From contig JAJUJL010000006.1 in NCBI GenBank assembly GCA_029265355.1, positions 62,001-126,000 on the forward strand: a stretch of 64,000 bases of DNA. The letters run 5' to 3'. A program made the position numbers and the translations under genes. Positions 49,987 through 59,552 of the stretch are shown here, in pieces (positions within the stretch are counted from its first letter, which is position 1; every line of letters starts with the position of its first letter). The DNA comes from Chloroflexota bacterium. Lineage in GTDB: Bacteria > Chloroflexota > Anaerolineae > Anaerolineales > UBA4823. The notes beneath the pieces are model-generated. The model saw only the letters and a list, made by a program, of their open reading frames with translations, made no database searches and was not told where the DNA came from.

Positions 49987-51462
49987 GTGAAACTGATTTA
50001 TAATGAAACCGATATGAAATCGTCCAAAGATCGATACCCAACCTTGAACATGCCTCCTCAACCGCCAAAAGATTGGGCGGTGCGAATGAGTGAGGGCTTG
50101 CTCGCCTGGCGATGGTGGTTGATGGGGTTGATTTCGCTGTTAGTCATCCTGGTTGAGGTCGATGAGCACATTGAAGCGCTAAGCTCTGGTTATCCACCGG
50201 ATTTCTTGCGCGAGACCTTGATTTTTGGTTTGATAATTCCGCTCTTGAATGGCATGGTGTTGACGCTTCTGGCGCGAACCCGAGCCGACAAAAATTTGGC
50301 GGAGAGGGACTTGAGCCAGGCATATTCGTTGAGCCAGGCATTGGCGCAGTCGAAAACCTGGGAGGAACTCACTTCGGTAATTGTCGAGTTCCCATCCAAA
50401 ATTCTCTCTTTGGCAGGCGCGTCCTTGTATGTGATGGATAGCAACCAAGAGAAATATGAGTTGGAAGCGAGTTGGATGCAAGAAGAGCAGCGTCCCTTGA
50501 AACCGCTCACCAGCCTTCAGGGAGAACTGTGCCGCTCTTGCGAATTGAACACGCGTTTGTCGGTGCGCTACTTGATGCCATGTACTCACCAGGATGTCCC
50601 CCAGCCGAACAGCGGTTTGCGCAGTTATTGTATGCCGCTCATCCATCGCGATGTGACGGTCGGCTTGCTGATCCTCTATTTCCCTCACGATTTGACGGTC
50701 ATGAACAGCCAGGTCAGACAGTTGCTTGGCGCATCTCCTGAAATTGCGTTAGCCCTGGAAAGCGCCCGTTTGCAGCGCAACGCGCTCAGCCAGGAAAGGG
50801 TTACCGGGGCCGAGCGGCGGCGAATTGCCCGGAATTTGCATGATACACTCGGGCAAAATATCAGCTACCTGCGCTTCAAATTGGACCAGTTAACTGCAGG
50901 GGATATGTTGAAAGAAATCGGAGAGATCCGACACGATCTGGAGCGCATGCGCGCCATCGCTGATGAAGCCTACGGGCAAATGCGGGCAACGCTGGAAGAT
51001 TTGCAGATAGGCTCAGATTTGGACCTGGGAAAAGCTATCCTGGAATATGCTGACCTGTTGGGCAGGCGAGCTGGTTTTCAGGTGCACCTGGCAGTTAACG
51101 GGCGACCACATGTTTTGAGGGATGAGGTTAAGCGCCAGTTACTCTACATCAGCCGAGAAGCATTGAATAATATCGAAAAACATGCCCAGGCAAGTAATGT
51201 TCATATCGAACTGTTATGGATGCAGGATGGGCTTTCGATGTCGATCTCAGACGATGGTCGAGGCTTCGATAGCAGTGTAGCGCCGCCGGAAGGTCATTTT
51301 GGATTAAAAATCATGAAAGAGAGGGCCAGTGACATTCAAGCTACCCTACAAATGTCCTCTCGCAGTGGGTTTGGCACTCAGGTAAACCTTTGGCTTCCTT
51401 TGTCTCCCAAGCCAGACGCCCACAAAACACTTTCCACTGAAAAGCATGCTAATAAATTATGA
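49987..51462 (+). CDS. NarL-partner sensor histidine kinase with GAF domain
   Basis: This is a 491-aa kinase with two N-terminal membrane helices (about 42-60 and 75-95). A GAF-like domain contains a cysteine cluster (CRSCELN, C about residue 200, SYC). The HisKA_3 motif has its phospho-His in ARNLHDTLGQNI, and an HATPase domain ends it (ISREALNNIEKHAQ, SDDGRGF). The Cys-rich GAF could hold an iron-sulfur cluster or act as a thiol switch. It overlaps the regulator gene by 4 bp. Confidence 0.92.
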   Translation: MKLIYNETDMKSSKDRYPTLNMPPQPPKDWAVRMSEGLLAWRWWLMGLISLLVILVEVDEHIEALSSGYPPDFLRETLIFGLIIPLLNGMVLTLLARTRADKNLAERDLSQAYSLSQALAQSKTWEELTSVIVEFPSKILSLAGASLYVMDSNQEKYELEASWMQEEQRPLKPLTSLQGELCRSCELNTRLSVRYLMPCTHQDVPQPNSGLRSYCMPLIHRDVTVGLLILYFPHDLTVMNSQVRQLLGASPEIALALESARLQRNALSQERVTGAERRRIARNLHDTLGQNISYLRFKLDQLTAGDMLKEIGEIRHDLERMRAIADEAYGQMRATLEDLQIGSDLDLGKAILEYADLLGRRAGFQVHLAVNGRPHVLRDEVKRQLLYISREALNNIEKHAQASNVHIELLWMQDGLSMSISDDGRGFDSSVAPPEGHFGLKIMKERASDIQATLQMSSRSGFGTQVNLWLPLSPKPDAHKTLSTEKHANKL

Positions 51463-52145
51463 TCAACATTCTAATCGTCGACGACCACGTGCTATTCCGT
51501 GAGGGATTATCCAGCCTGTTTCGTTCCCAACCGGATTTCAATGTATTGGGGGAGGCTGGATCTGTTAGGGAAGCTATCGCGCTGGCATTGCATCTCCGTC
51601 CGGATGTGATCTTGATGGATTTCTCTATGCCCGATGGCACGGGGTTGGATGCAACTCGGGAAATCTTGGTGGAACATCCCAAGGCAAAGATCGTATTTCT
51701 CACGATGCACGAAGACGATGAAAGATTGTTTGCCGCGATTCGCGCCGGCGCAAAAGGTTTTTTGGTGAAAAACATACCGGTCATGCAGTTGTTGGAGTCA
51801 CTGCGAGGCCTGCAAGTCGGCGAGGCGCCGATTTCTCGGACCATGACCGCCCGCATTTTGGAGGCATTTTCTCAAACCGACAGCCAGAAAGCCGATGATG
51901 CGTCTGCTCTGGAACTTCTCACCGATCGCGAAAGAGAGGTACTGATCGAACTCGGTAGAGGAGGGACCAACCGAGAAATTGCCAATCGATTGTTCATCTC
52001 GGATAACACGGTGAAGAACCACATACATAACATTTTGGAGAAGTTAGGCCTGAGCAATCGGCGAGAAGTGATCCGTTACGCTCAACAGAGGGGATTGATC
52101 AGCTCCTCTCAGCCGACAAACCCTTGGCATAAACCATCACGATAA
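51459..52145 (+). CDS. NarL/LuxR-family response regulator
   Basis: This 228-aa protein has a receiver with the acidic pocket (IVDDH), phospho-Asp in DVILMDFSMPDGTG and Lys in GFLVKNIP. A LuxR-type helix-turn-helix follows (LTDREREVLIELGRGGTNREIANRLFIS). It is the partner of the kinase just before it, overlapping by ATGA. Possible targets are the receiver-like gene and the secreted operon downstream. Confidence 0.94.
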   Translation: MINILIVDDHVLFREGLSSLFRSQPDFNVLGEAGSVREAIALALHLRPDVILMDFSMPDGTGLDATREILVEHPKAKIVFLTMHEDDERLFAAIRAGAKGFLVKNIPVMQLLESLRGLQVGEAPISRTMTARILEAFSQTDSQKADDASALELLTDREREVLIELGRGGTNREIANRLFISDNTVKNHIHNILEKLGLSNRREVIRYAQQRGLISSSQPTNPWHKPSR

Positions 52146-52505
52146 ACATTGATGATTTAGTCGTTACGTACCTGGGTTAGATACGTATAAGGGGGTATTT
52201 GCGATCAAATCTTTCCAGCTTCCCGCCAACCGCAATACTTTTTATACGATATCCCGCTGCAGCTTATTCAAGAGCTGCAGCGCTTTATTTTATGCGAGAA
52301 GTATGCGTAAATAGTCAGGAAATAATAGTACTTTTCCTAGTCCTTGGCAATAAAAATAGTAAATAGATAGCCTGCTTAAAGCGCATGGGTGGATAGACAG
52401 GCGAAAAAAACATTGTTATTATCACATTATTGTAATGCCGGCGCAATTCTTTGATCAGAGGAAAGCGTTGATAGATTCCTTTCTAGACGGAAATCGAAGC
52501 ATACT
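52146..52505. other. 360-bp non-coding interval with a terminator
   Basis: A 10-bp stem, CGCTGCAGCT (52255-52264) with its complement at 52273-52282, is followed by TTTATTTTAT and probably ends the two-component transcript. The remainder is A/T-rich, with TACGTA-containing repeats near 52165-52190 that could be regulator sites. I see no gene. Confidence 0.55.
52255..52292 (+). terminator. Terminator after the two-component system
   Basis: A perfect 10-bp stem with an eight-base loop is followed by a T-rich stretch, 110 bases beyond the regulator stop codon. Confidence 0.7.
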
Positions 52506-52850
52506 ATGGATGCCCAAAGAAAAGCGAAGCGAATTTTGGTGGTAGAGAGTGAAACCTTGCTTTCTCAGGGCCTGATCAGTCTGCTCCGCTCCCGGCCGGG
52601 TCTGGAAGTGAAAGGAGTGTATTATGCCGGGTTGAACCATCTGGTTTCAGAGATCGAATCGTTTTTTCCCGATGTTATCTTGATCCGGCAACAATGTTTG
52701 GCAGAGTATTTTCGTGATCTGCTGCCAGTATTGATGGTCCACCCTGAATTACGCTTGGTCAGCTTCAATCCTGAGAATAATTTCTTGCATGTTTATGCAC
52801 GGCAAGAAGTGATGGTGAAAGAATCGGCCGATTTTTTTGCCAGCCTGTAA
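52506..52850 (+). CDS. Stand-alone pseudo-receiver protein
   Basis: This 114-aa protein looks like the N-terminal receiver of a LuxR-type regulator (ILVVESETLLSQGLISLLRSRPGLEVKG). The phospho-acceptor strand reads DVILIRQQC, without Asp, and the output domain is missing. It ends 31 bp before the start of the giant secreted protein and could modulate the kinase or regulator upstream. It may also be a decayed regulator gene. Confidence 0.7.
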   Translation: MDAQRKAKRILVVESETLLSQGLISLLRSRPGLEVKGVYYAGLNHLVSEIESFFPDVILIRQQCLAEYFRDLLPVLMVHPELRLVSFNPENNFLHVYARQEVMVKESADFFASL

Positions 52851-52881
52851 AGAACTACTGACAATCCACCTGGAGGTAGGC

Positions 52882-55800
52882 ATGAGACATCGAAATTTAG
52901 TACGATCCACCCTGTTTCGCTTACTGCTTCTGCTGGTGCTGCTGAGCGGATTTTTTCCCGCGACTGCGAAACCTGCTGCGGCAGCCGCCCCGGCGCAAGC
53001 TGCCCCGCAGGCCGCGCCTGAGGCAGTTCGTGCATTGACCAATACCATTGCGCTGAAAGTGGTCAGTGCACGCACCGAGCCTTATTGGCGGGAGAATCCC
53101 GGTACACCGATCACGCAGACGGTGGGTATTCAGAAGGGCGACCCGATCTCGGTGTACAACTACATCATCAATGTTGATAACACCGGCGATCCATTCCAAC
53201 CCCGCTATCCAGATTGTCATCCTTATCTGGATCCGCCGACCAACTCGGTTATCAATCCCAATTACCCGGATAGTTGTAACTACCCGGGTATTCGTGCTGT
53301 TCCGAGCCATGCTCCCATCGTTACACAGGGAGATCAGAACTGGCTGAGCGAGGCAAACACCCTGACGCTTGCAGACGGTAGTTATCTCATCTCCGTTTCA
53401 TCGCAAGATTTCAAGGTCTCAGGCCAGTGGTTTACCCTGCCGATGGAGGAAGATACGCCTGGATCCGGCGTTGCCACCGTGCTGGTCGAGATGCAACCTT
53501 ACCCGTTGCCGGCCGCAACGATCCGCGTTAAAGTCTTCAATGATAACGCGCCTACCAACTGGGGGCCGGACATCCCCGCAGAGGATGGGCTGGAAGGCTT
53601 TGTCGGTCATGTGGCTGACTGGGGCGGTGAAATAACCACCGACCTGTTTGGCAACCCCCTGTGCACCGAGTATTACACTGCGACCAACACTTTGCATGGC
53701 TACTTGTACGATGCAGATGGCAATCCTGTACCGATACCTGGCACTGGTGGCGTTTGTAAGAGCGATGCCAATGGCGACCTGATCATCCCGAACATGGGCA
53801 CAAACCGCTTCGAGGTGTGGGTCGTGCCACCAGATGGCACGGATTGGACACAGACCACCACCCTGGAAGGCAATAAGCCCTGGGATACCTGGGTGATGGA
53901 AGGCAGCACCGGCTTCGATTATGAATTTGTCAACGCCGGAGAACCATTTCCGATCACTATTTTTGGCTTTGTGCGCCCAACAGACTTGCTAACCGATACT
54001 AATGTGACCGGTGAGATCAATGGTGTTATCGCTGCAGCAGAGGTCTATGTGCCCTTCGCAGGGGGCTTGCCCTATCTGGGTAGCCTGTGGGGAGGCTTTG
54101 CCGGCGCAAAGACGTCTTATATGATTGACCGGCCATGGGTTGCGCTGGCTGACTTGCAAGCTGGCGACACTGCAGTTTACGTTGGACGCGGCAACCCCGA
54201 TGGCTCTTTCAGCATCAAGAATGTACCGGACGGCGATTACTTCTTGAGCTGGTGGGATGATGCCAACCTGTACCTGTTAGACTGGATGCAGGTCAGCGTG
54301 CGCAACGGCGAGGTCGTCGACCTGGGCTTGCTCTTCCTGACCGGATGGTTCACTCGAATTTCTGGGTATGTGTTCGTTGATGAGAATGAAAACGGCATTT
54401 TTGACCCAGGCGAGCATGGCATCAATGATTACCCCATCCTGATGCGTCGCCGTGAAAACTCTGAGATGGACCGCGGCGCAATCCTGGTGACCACGCTTCC
54501 CGGTGGTTACTATGAGATGGAAAATGTTTACCCGATCAACAACTGGATCATCATGGAGGCCTACCTGGATACGTACTACACGACAGGTGTGACCTTCCAG
54601 AGTTTCAACCAACCTGAACCGACTACGTTCCTGGGTTCTGGTGTGGATATCGGTATCATGCCGGTGATTGGCAACTCGGCCCGCGTGGACTGGGGTGTCA
54701 AGCCTTACGCACCCGGCACCAACGGCGGCATTGCCGGCACGGTGTTCTATGAAACGACCCGCAACGAGCTGGAAGGCTACTTGCAGGCGGTTGAGCCCTG
54801 GTCGGTGGGTATTCCAGGTCTGACATTGAACCTGTATGCTCCTGTGCCCTGCAACTCCGGTGCGGGCGATACCTGCGATGCCAGCGGCAAGTACAAACTG
54901 GCCCCTGATGGCTCCTTCGAGAAAGGCGCCTGGCTGAACAGCACCGTGACCGAGAGCTGGGAGCGCCCAGTGGACTGCACCGCCCGCACCGTGGACGGCG
55001 ATCCGCTGGTTGGTCCTACGGTCTTACCCCCCGCGACGGGCGGCTATGACTGCCTGGAACCCATTATGATGGGCACCCAGGTGCAAAATGGCTTTGCGAC
55101 CGTGGATGGCAACTTCGGGTTTGCCGATATCTACCTGCCTTCTTACGATACCCCAGGAGCGATCTCTCAGACGATGCCGATTGGCGATTACCTGGTGGAG
55201 GTTGTAGTTCCCAACGATTCAATCACTGGCGAACCGGTCTACCAGGTGGTGCGCGAAGAGGATGTCAATGTATTTGGTGGCGCTTCTTGGGTGCCGCAGA
55301 TCCCGCCACCTCCCTGCGCAGGCAAACTGCACACGGTCGATGTGGCAGGTGTTGGCACGGATGGACCTGAGGCGGTCGATAACCCCAGCTTCGCGGCTGA
55401 GGGCGGCAGCCCATTCGAAGGGCAGCAGAAGCACTTGTGCGACATGAAGCTGATCACGGTCAGCGAGGGACGCTCGGTTGCTCCCGCTTTCAACTTCTTC
55501 ACCAAGACGCCAATCCCGGGTCGCCACTGGGGCCTGATCCTGGATGACCTGACGATCTCCACCGATCCGTTCGAGATGACCTATGGTGAAAAAGCCGGTA
55601 TCCCCAATGCACCCGTGGGCATCTACGATTTCACCAACAAGCTGGTCAAAGTGACCCACTCTGACCCGCACGGTTACTTCCAGGCGTTGCTGCCCTCCAC
55701 GGAGAATGTCAACACGCCCAGCCCTTCAGGCGTCTCGGCGAATATGTACTACTACGTAGGCAATGATCCGGGGCAGCCTGGCGCTCTGAATCCGTATTAC

Positions 55801-58074
55801 ACACCGCAATACCGCACGATCGCAGCGCCGTTCGAGGTGTATCCAGGCGTCGGCGTCATTGCTGACCTGGCGCCCACCCAGATCGGTATCCAGATCCAGG
55901 CGCCGGGAGCGCAAGGCACTCATCCGCCGTCCTGCAAGTTGGAAGATACGCAGCCGGAGTTCTTTGCTGCCGATAAGGCGCATGCCAGCAATGTTGGCAG
56001 CAATACCGAACGCACGGTTACCATCAAGGGCAAAGGTTTTGGCGCCACGCGTGGCACTGGTCGTGTCCGCCTGGATACCATCACCATGCCCATCATCTCC
56101 TGGTCGGATACCCAGATTGTCTTCCGGATTCCTTACAATCTGACTGCCAAGCCATACCAACTGGAGATCCGCGCCAGCAATAACAAGACCACCATCAACG
56201 GATTGACCTTCCACCTGATCGGCGCCAACTATAACCCGACAGTCTTCGAGGTTGGTCCAGGACGCGCTTACACCACGATTCAGAGCGCTCTCGAGGCAGC
56301 CGCGCCATTAGCTCAAGCGCTGGTGATCGTCTACCCGGGAACTCCGGAACTGTGGAATCCGTACGGCGTGTACTATGAGAACCTGGTGATCCACTCGCCG
56401 GTTAAACTGCAAGGCATCGGTCCTGGCGGCGTGTACGCGGATGGGACGCAGGTTGCTGGTACGGTCGTGAGCGGCATTGGCTTCGCTGGCGATGGGCAAA
56501 TTGCCGCCGATTGGCAGGCGCTGGTCGCCAGCCTGGATTGGGTGGGCAACCAGTTTGTCTACGAAGGCGCGGTCATGACCGTCTTTGCCGAGACCACCAC
56601 CCAGTTCACCGAAGCCTTCAAGGCATCCATCGATGGCTTCACCATCGAGGGCGGCAACCAGCAGGGCTTTCCAGCGAATATCAACCTGATCGGTGGTACG
56701 CAGAACGGTGCGACGCCGAACGTGGTGATCCAGGGCGGCGGCATCTTCGTCAACGGCTATGCGCGCTGGCTGCAAATCAAGAACAACAAGCTGCAGAGTA
56801 ACGGCGGCGCTTACGGCGGGGCAATTCGCCTGGGCACGCCTAACCTGCCAACCGGCGACCCGAACAAGGATGCGCAGAACGATAACATCGTGATCTCACG
56901 CAACCTGATCTTCGCTAACGGCGGCACCAACCTGGCTGGAGCCATCGGTATCTTCGATGGCGCTCAGAACTACGAGGTGTCGTACAACGATATTTGCGGC
57001 AACTACTCGGCAGAGTACGGCGGCGGCATCAGCCACTACGGCTACAGCCCGAATGGCGACATCTTCAACAACCGCATCTACTTCAACCAGTCCTACGACG
57101 AGGGCGGCGGTATCATGATCGCTGGCGAACTGCCGGCTGATCCAGTGACCACCCTCTCGCCAGGTGCAGGCCGCGTCAATATCTACAACAACATCATCCA
57201 GGGCAACCTGGCGAACGACGACGGCGGCGGCTTGCGCTTCCTGATGGCGGGCAACTTCAGGTTCAACGTGTACAACAACATCATCGTGAACAATGTCTCC
57301 ACGCACGAAGGCGGCGGCGTCTCGATCAACGATGCTCCGGATGTGCGCTTCTACAACAACACGGTGATGAAGAACCTGACGACTGCCACGGCGCTGACCA
57401 GCACAGGCGCGCCGGCTCCAGCGGGCCTCTCCACCAGCCGCAACAGCGATCTGTTGCAGGCCAGCTTGCCGCCGGGTTCTCCGGTCTTCAGCGAGCCGCT
57501 CCTGTTCAACAACATCTTCTGGGACAACCGTTCCGGCTCCTGGGATGGGTTGGGCATCCACGGCCTGGGTCTGCAAGGCGACACTGCCCCGATCAACTAC
57601 TGGGATATGGGCTTGAGCGACTTGACCTTGCCGCTACACCCGGCGTACTCGATCTACTCGAGCACTATCGGAACCGTTGATAATGGCACCAACCTTATCG
57701 GTCAAAATCCGAATGTACGCTCGACCTATGACACTTCCATCATCATCCTGCCTTGGCGCGGCAATCCTCGTTTCGTTGGCATCAACCTGGTGGCGATCGA
57801 CAGCCCGCCAACGCTGATGGGCAACTACCATCTGACAGCGCTGACAACCACCTCGTCACCTGCGATCAATGCTGGCGCAGTGTCGTACAACGGTGTGAAT
57901 GCCCCTGCTCGCGACATCGATGGCGACCGGCGCGTCTACATCCCTGGGGTGGAAGGGTATGAGATCGGCGCAGACGAGCGTGGTATCCTGTCAGGCTACT
58001 TCCTGGCGCTGCCCGGCGAAGGTGAACAGACCTTGTTGAATGAGCTGTGGCTGCCGTTCGTGGTTGTGAAGTGA
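52882..58074 (+). CDS. Giant secreted protein with SdrD-B-like, IPT/TIG-like and beta-helix domains
   Basis: This is a 1730-aa protein. A signal peptide (residues 1 to ~32, ending with an Ala/Pro-rich stretch) leads into several beta-rich modules. One, near residue 491, is SdrD-B-like (GYVFVDENENGIFDPGE). An IPT/TIG-like domain spans about 1036-1110 (KGKGFGATRG...WSDTQIVF). A right-handed beta-helix runs from about 1120 to 1680, with many NNI and GGG turns such as IYNNIIQGN. The end resembles a choice-of-anchor Q region (NAGAVSYNGV...YEIGADE), then LWLPFVVVK at the extreme C-terminus. It is probably an extracellular or cell-surface structural protein. The ATG at 52882 follows TGGAGGTAGG. It leads the cupredoxin operon. 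Confidence 0.88.
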   Translation: MRHRNLVRSTLFRLLLLLVLLSGFFPATAKPAAAAAPAQAAPQAAPEAVRALTNTIALKVVSARTEPYWRENPGTPITQTVGIQKGDPISVYNYIINVDNTGDPFQPRYPDCHPYLDPPTNSVINPNYPDSCNYPGIRAVPSHAPIVTQGDQNWLSEANTLTLADGSYLISVSSQDFKVSGQWFTLPMEEDTPGSGVATVLVEMQPYPLPAATIRVKVFNDNAPTNWGPDIPAEDGLEGFVGHVADWGGEITTDLFGNPLCTEYYTATNTLHGYLYDADGNPVPIPGTGGVCKSDANGDLIIPNMGTNRFEVWVVPPDGTDWTQTTTLEGNKPWDTWVMEGSTGFDYEFVNAGEPFPITIFGFVRPTDLLTDTNVTGEINGVIAAAEVYVPFAGGLPYLGSLWGGFAGAKTSYMIDRPWVALADLQAGDTAVYVGRGNPDGSFSIKNVPDGDYFLSWWDDANLYLLDWMQVSVRNGEVVDLGLLFLTGWFTRISGYVFVDENENGIFDPGEHGINDYPILMRRRENSEMDRGAILVTTLPGGYYEMENVYPINNWIIMEAYLDTYYTTGVTFQSFNQPEPTTFLGSGVDIGIMPVIGNSARVDWGVKPYAPGTNGGIAGTVFYETTRNELEGYLQAVEPWSVGIPGLTLNLYAPVPCNSGAGDTCDASGKYKLAPDGSFEKGAWLNSTVTESWERPVDCTARTVDGDPLVGPTVLPPATGGYDCLEPIMMGTQVQNGFATVDGNFGFADIYLPSYDTPGAISQTMPIGDYLVEVVVPNDSITGEPVYQVVREEDVNVFGGASWVPQIPPPPCAGKLHTVDVAGVGTDGPEAVDNPSFAAEGGSPFEGQQKHLCDMKLITVSEGRSVAPAFNFFTKTPIPGRHWGLILDDLTISTDPFEMTYGEKAGIPNAPVGIYDFTNKLVKVTHSDPHGYFQALLPSTENVNTPSPSGVSANMYYYVGNDPGQPGALNPYYTPQYRTIAAPFEVYPGVGVIADLAPTQIGIQIQAPGAQGTHPPSCKLEDTQPEFFAADKAHASNVGSNTERTVTIKGKGFGATRGTGRVRLDTITMPIISWSDTQIVFRIPYNLTAKPYQLEIRASNNKTTINGLTFHLIGANYNPTVFEVGPGRAYTTIQSALEAAAPLAQALVIVYPGTPELWNPYGVYYENLVIHSPVKLQGIGPGGVYADGTQVAGTVVSGIGFAGDGQIAADWQALVASLDWVGNQFVYEGAVMTVFAETTTQFTEAFKASIDGFTIEGGNQQGFPANINLIGGTQNGATPNVVIQGGGIFVNGYARWLQIKNNKLQSNGGAYGGAIRLGTPNLPTGDPNKDAQNDNIVISRNLIFANGGTNLAGAIGIFDGAQNYEVSYNDICGNYSAEYGGGISHYGYSPNGDIFNNRIYFNQSYDEGGGIMIAGELPADPVTTLSPGAGRVNIYNNIIQGNLANDDGGGLRFLMAGNFRFNVYNNIIVNNVSTHEGGGVSINDAPDVRFYNNTVMKNLTTATALTSTGAPAPAGLSTSRNSDLLQASLPPGSPVFSEPLLFNNIFWDNRSGSWDGLGIHGLGLQGDTAPINYWDMGLSDLTLPLHPAYSIYSSTIGTVDNGTNLIGQNPNVRSTYDTSIIILPWRGNPRFVGINLVAIDSPPTLMGNYHLTALTTTSSPAINAGAVSYNGVNAPARDIDGDRRVYIPGVEGYEIGADERGILSGYFLALPGEGEQTLLNELWLPFVVVK

Positions 58075-58117
58075 GAGAGGCATCGGATTAGTGAGCATTC
58101 ACAGGGAGGAGGGCCGC

Positions 58118-58140
58118 CAGGCTCGCCCTGAAAGCCCTCC
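58118..58140 (+). terminator. Stem-loop between the giant gene and the first copper-oxidase gene
   Basis: GGAGGGC (58118-58124) pairs with GCCCTCC (58134-58140). No T-run follows, so partial termination or RNA processing is more likely than full termination. Confidence 0.45.
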
Positions 58141-58157
58141 CCCCGCTTCAAGGAGAT

Positions 58158-59507
58158 ATGACCATGTTGATAAGACGATCGAAATTAACTCGACGCGAGT
58201 TCCTGAAGTGGAGCAGCGGTTTAATGGCAGGTGTACTGGCCAGCCGTGTCTTTCGGCGGCCGCTGGCAAAATCCGGCGAAATCGCGCTGGCGGCTTCCCC
58301 GTCTGCTCCCTCCGCAGTGCCGGACATCCACCTGGCAGCCACGGATGGCTGGATCTACCTGCCCGGCCAGGTGCCGATACCAGGCACGAGCGGACAGTAT
58401 TACAACCCGGATCCCTGGGCGCCGGATGGTTTGACCACGTATATGTTCGGTTTCCGCAATGTAACCGGCATGACGACGCAGCAAATGTTCTCCCAAAAGA
58501 TGCATTCCCAGGCCTCAGCTCCGCTGTGGTGGGTGAATGAGTTGCAGGATTATCGCCTGCGCCTCAGCAACCTGGGTTTGCAGATGCGCCCGGACCTGAT
58601 CGATGAGCACACGGTGCACTGGCACGGCTTCCGCAACGCCTGGCCCGTGTTCGACGGCGAGCCGCACTCCTCGCTGGCAGTTCCCATCGGCCGCAGCCTG
58701 GACTTGTTCTACAAGCCGCGTGATCCAGGTTCCTATATGTACCACTGCCACTTTGAGGAGACCGAGCATGTGCACATGGGCATGACCGGCATGGTTTTCG
58801 TTCGCCCGGCGCAGGATGGTAATCCTTACACTCACAATGGGCGCACGTTCACCAAGTTTGCTTACAACGATGGCGACGGCTCAACGGGTTACGACCGTGA
58901 GTTTACCATCACGCTGACCGATGTGTGGGCAGAGGCACACTGGGACGACGCCCACGTGCAGCTCCCGGATTGGACCAGCTTCAGGGCTGACTACAACCTG
59001 ATGAACGGCCGTGTTTACCCTGATACGCTGGCGCCTAACGGCAATTCTGAGACTAACCCCTGGGCTTACGATGCGAATGGTTACCTGATCCCGCCGCCTG
59101 GACGCCCAGAGCTGCAGTGGCAGCCGCTATCATCGTTGATCGAGGGAGAATCCGGAGAGCGTATCCTGATTCGTCTGGTGAACCTGTCCTTCTTCACGCA
59201 CACGATGTCCACGCCCGGCCTGAAGATGCGAGTGGTCGGCAAAGATGCGACCTTCTTGCGCAGCGCTACCGCAGACTTCACCTTTGAGACATCCCACTAC
59301 ATCTTCGGCACCGGAGAAACAGCGGATATCATCATCCAACTGCCCACGGTCAGCACCACCACCAAGTACCTGCTGCACAACCGTGACCTGCGACGCTTGA
59401 AGAATCCCGGCATTAACGGGCTGGGTGGTCACATGACCGAGATCCGGGTGCATCCCACCGGAACTCTGGCGCCGCAGACAATCCCGAATACCAACCCGCG
59501 CCCCTAG
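58158..59507 (+). CDS. Tat-exported multicopper oxidase-like protein with amino-terminal copper motifs
   Basis: This 449-aa protein has a Tat leader (TRREFLKW, residues 11-18). The first cupredoxin domain holds HTVHWHG (H154, H156) and YHCHFEETEHVHMGM (H196, C197, H198 and onward). This pattern offers one type 1 copper site and half of a trinuclear site. In the second cupredoxin domain the expected HPxHxHG segment reads FFTHTMSTPGLKMR, and no terminal HCH motif is found. The trinuclear site therefore seems incomplete in this chain alone. Two related genes follow directly. Confidence 0.85.
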   Translation: MTMLIRRSKLTRREFLKWSSGLMAGVLASRVFRRPLAKSGEIALAASPSAPSAVPDIHLAATDGWIYLPGQVPIPGTSGQYYNPDPWAPDGLTTYMFGFRNVTGMTTQQMFSQKMHSQASAPLWWVNELQDYRLRLSNLGLQMRPDLIDEHTVHWHGFRNAWPVFDGEPHSSLAVPIGRSLDLFYKPRDPGSYMYHCHFEETEHVHMGMTGMVFVRPAQDGNPYTHNGRTFTKFAYNDGDGSTGYDREFTITLTDVWAEAHWDDAHVQLPDWTSFRADYNLMNGRVYPDTLAPNGNSETNPWAYDANGYLIPPPGRPELQWQPLSSLIEGESGERILIRLVNLSFFTHTMSTPGLKMRVVGKDATFLRSATADFTFETSHYIFGTGETADIIIQLPTVSTTTKYLLHNRDLRRLKNPGINGLGGHMTEIRVHPTGTLAPQTIPNTNPRP

Positions 59508-59552
59508 TTGGCGGTCCAAAAGCTGCCAAACAGCGTTGAAAGGAGTTTATCA

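Noticed and set aside
56896-57576. 226-codon open frame on the minus strand
   Set aside because: Antisense to the beta-helix part of the giant gene. The Val/Asp/Ala-rich repeats mirror the repeats of the true gene.
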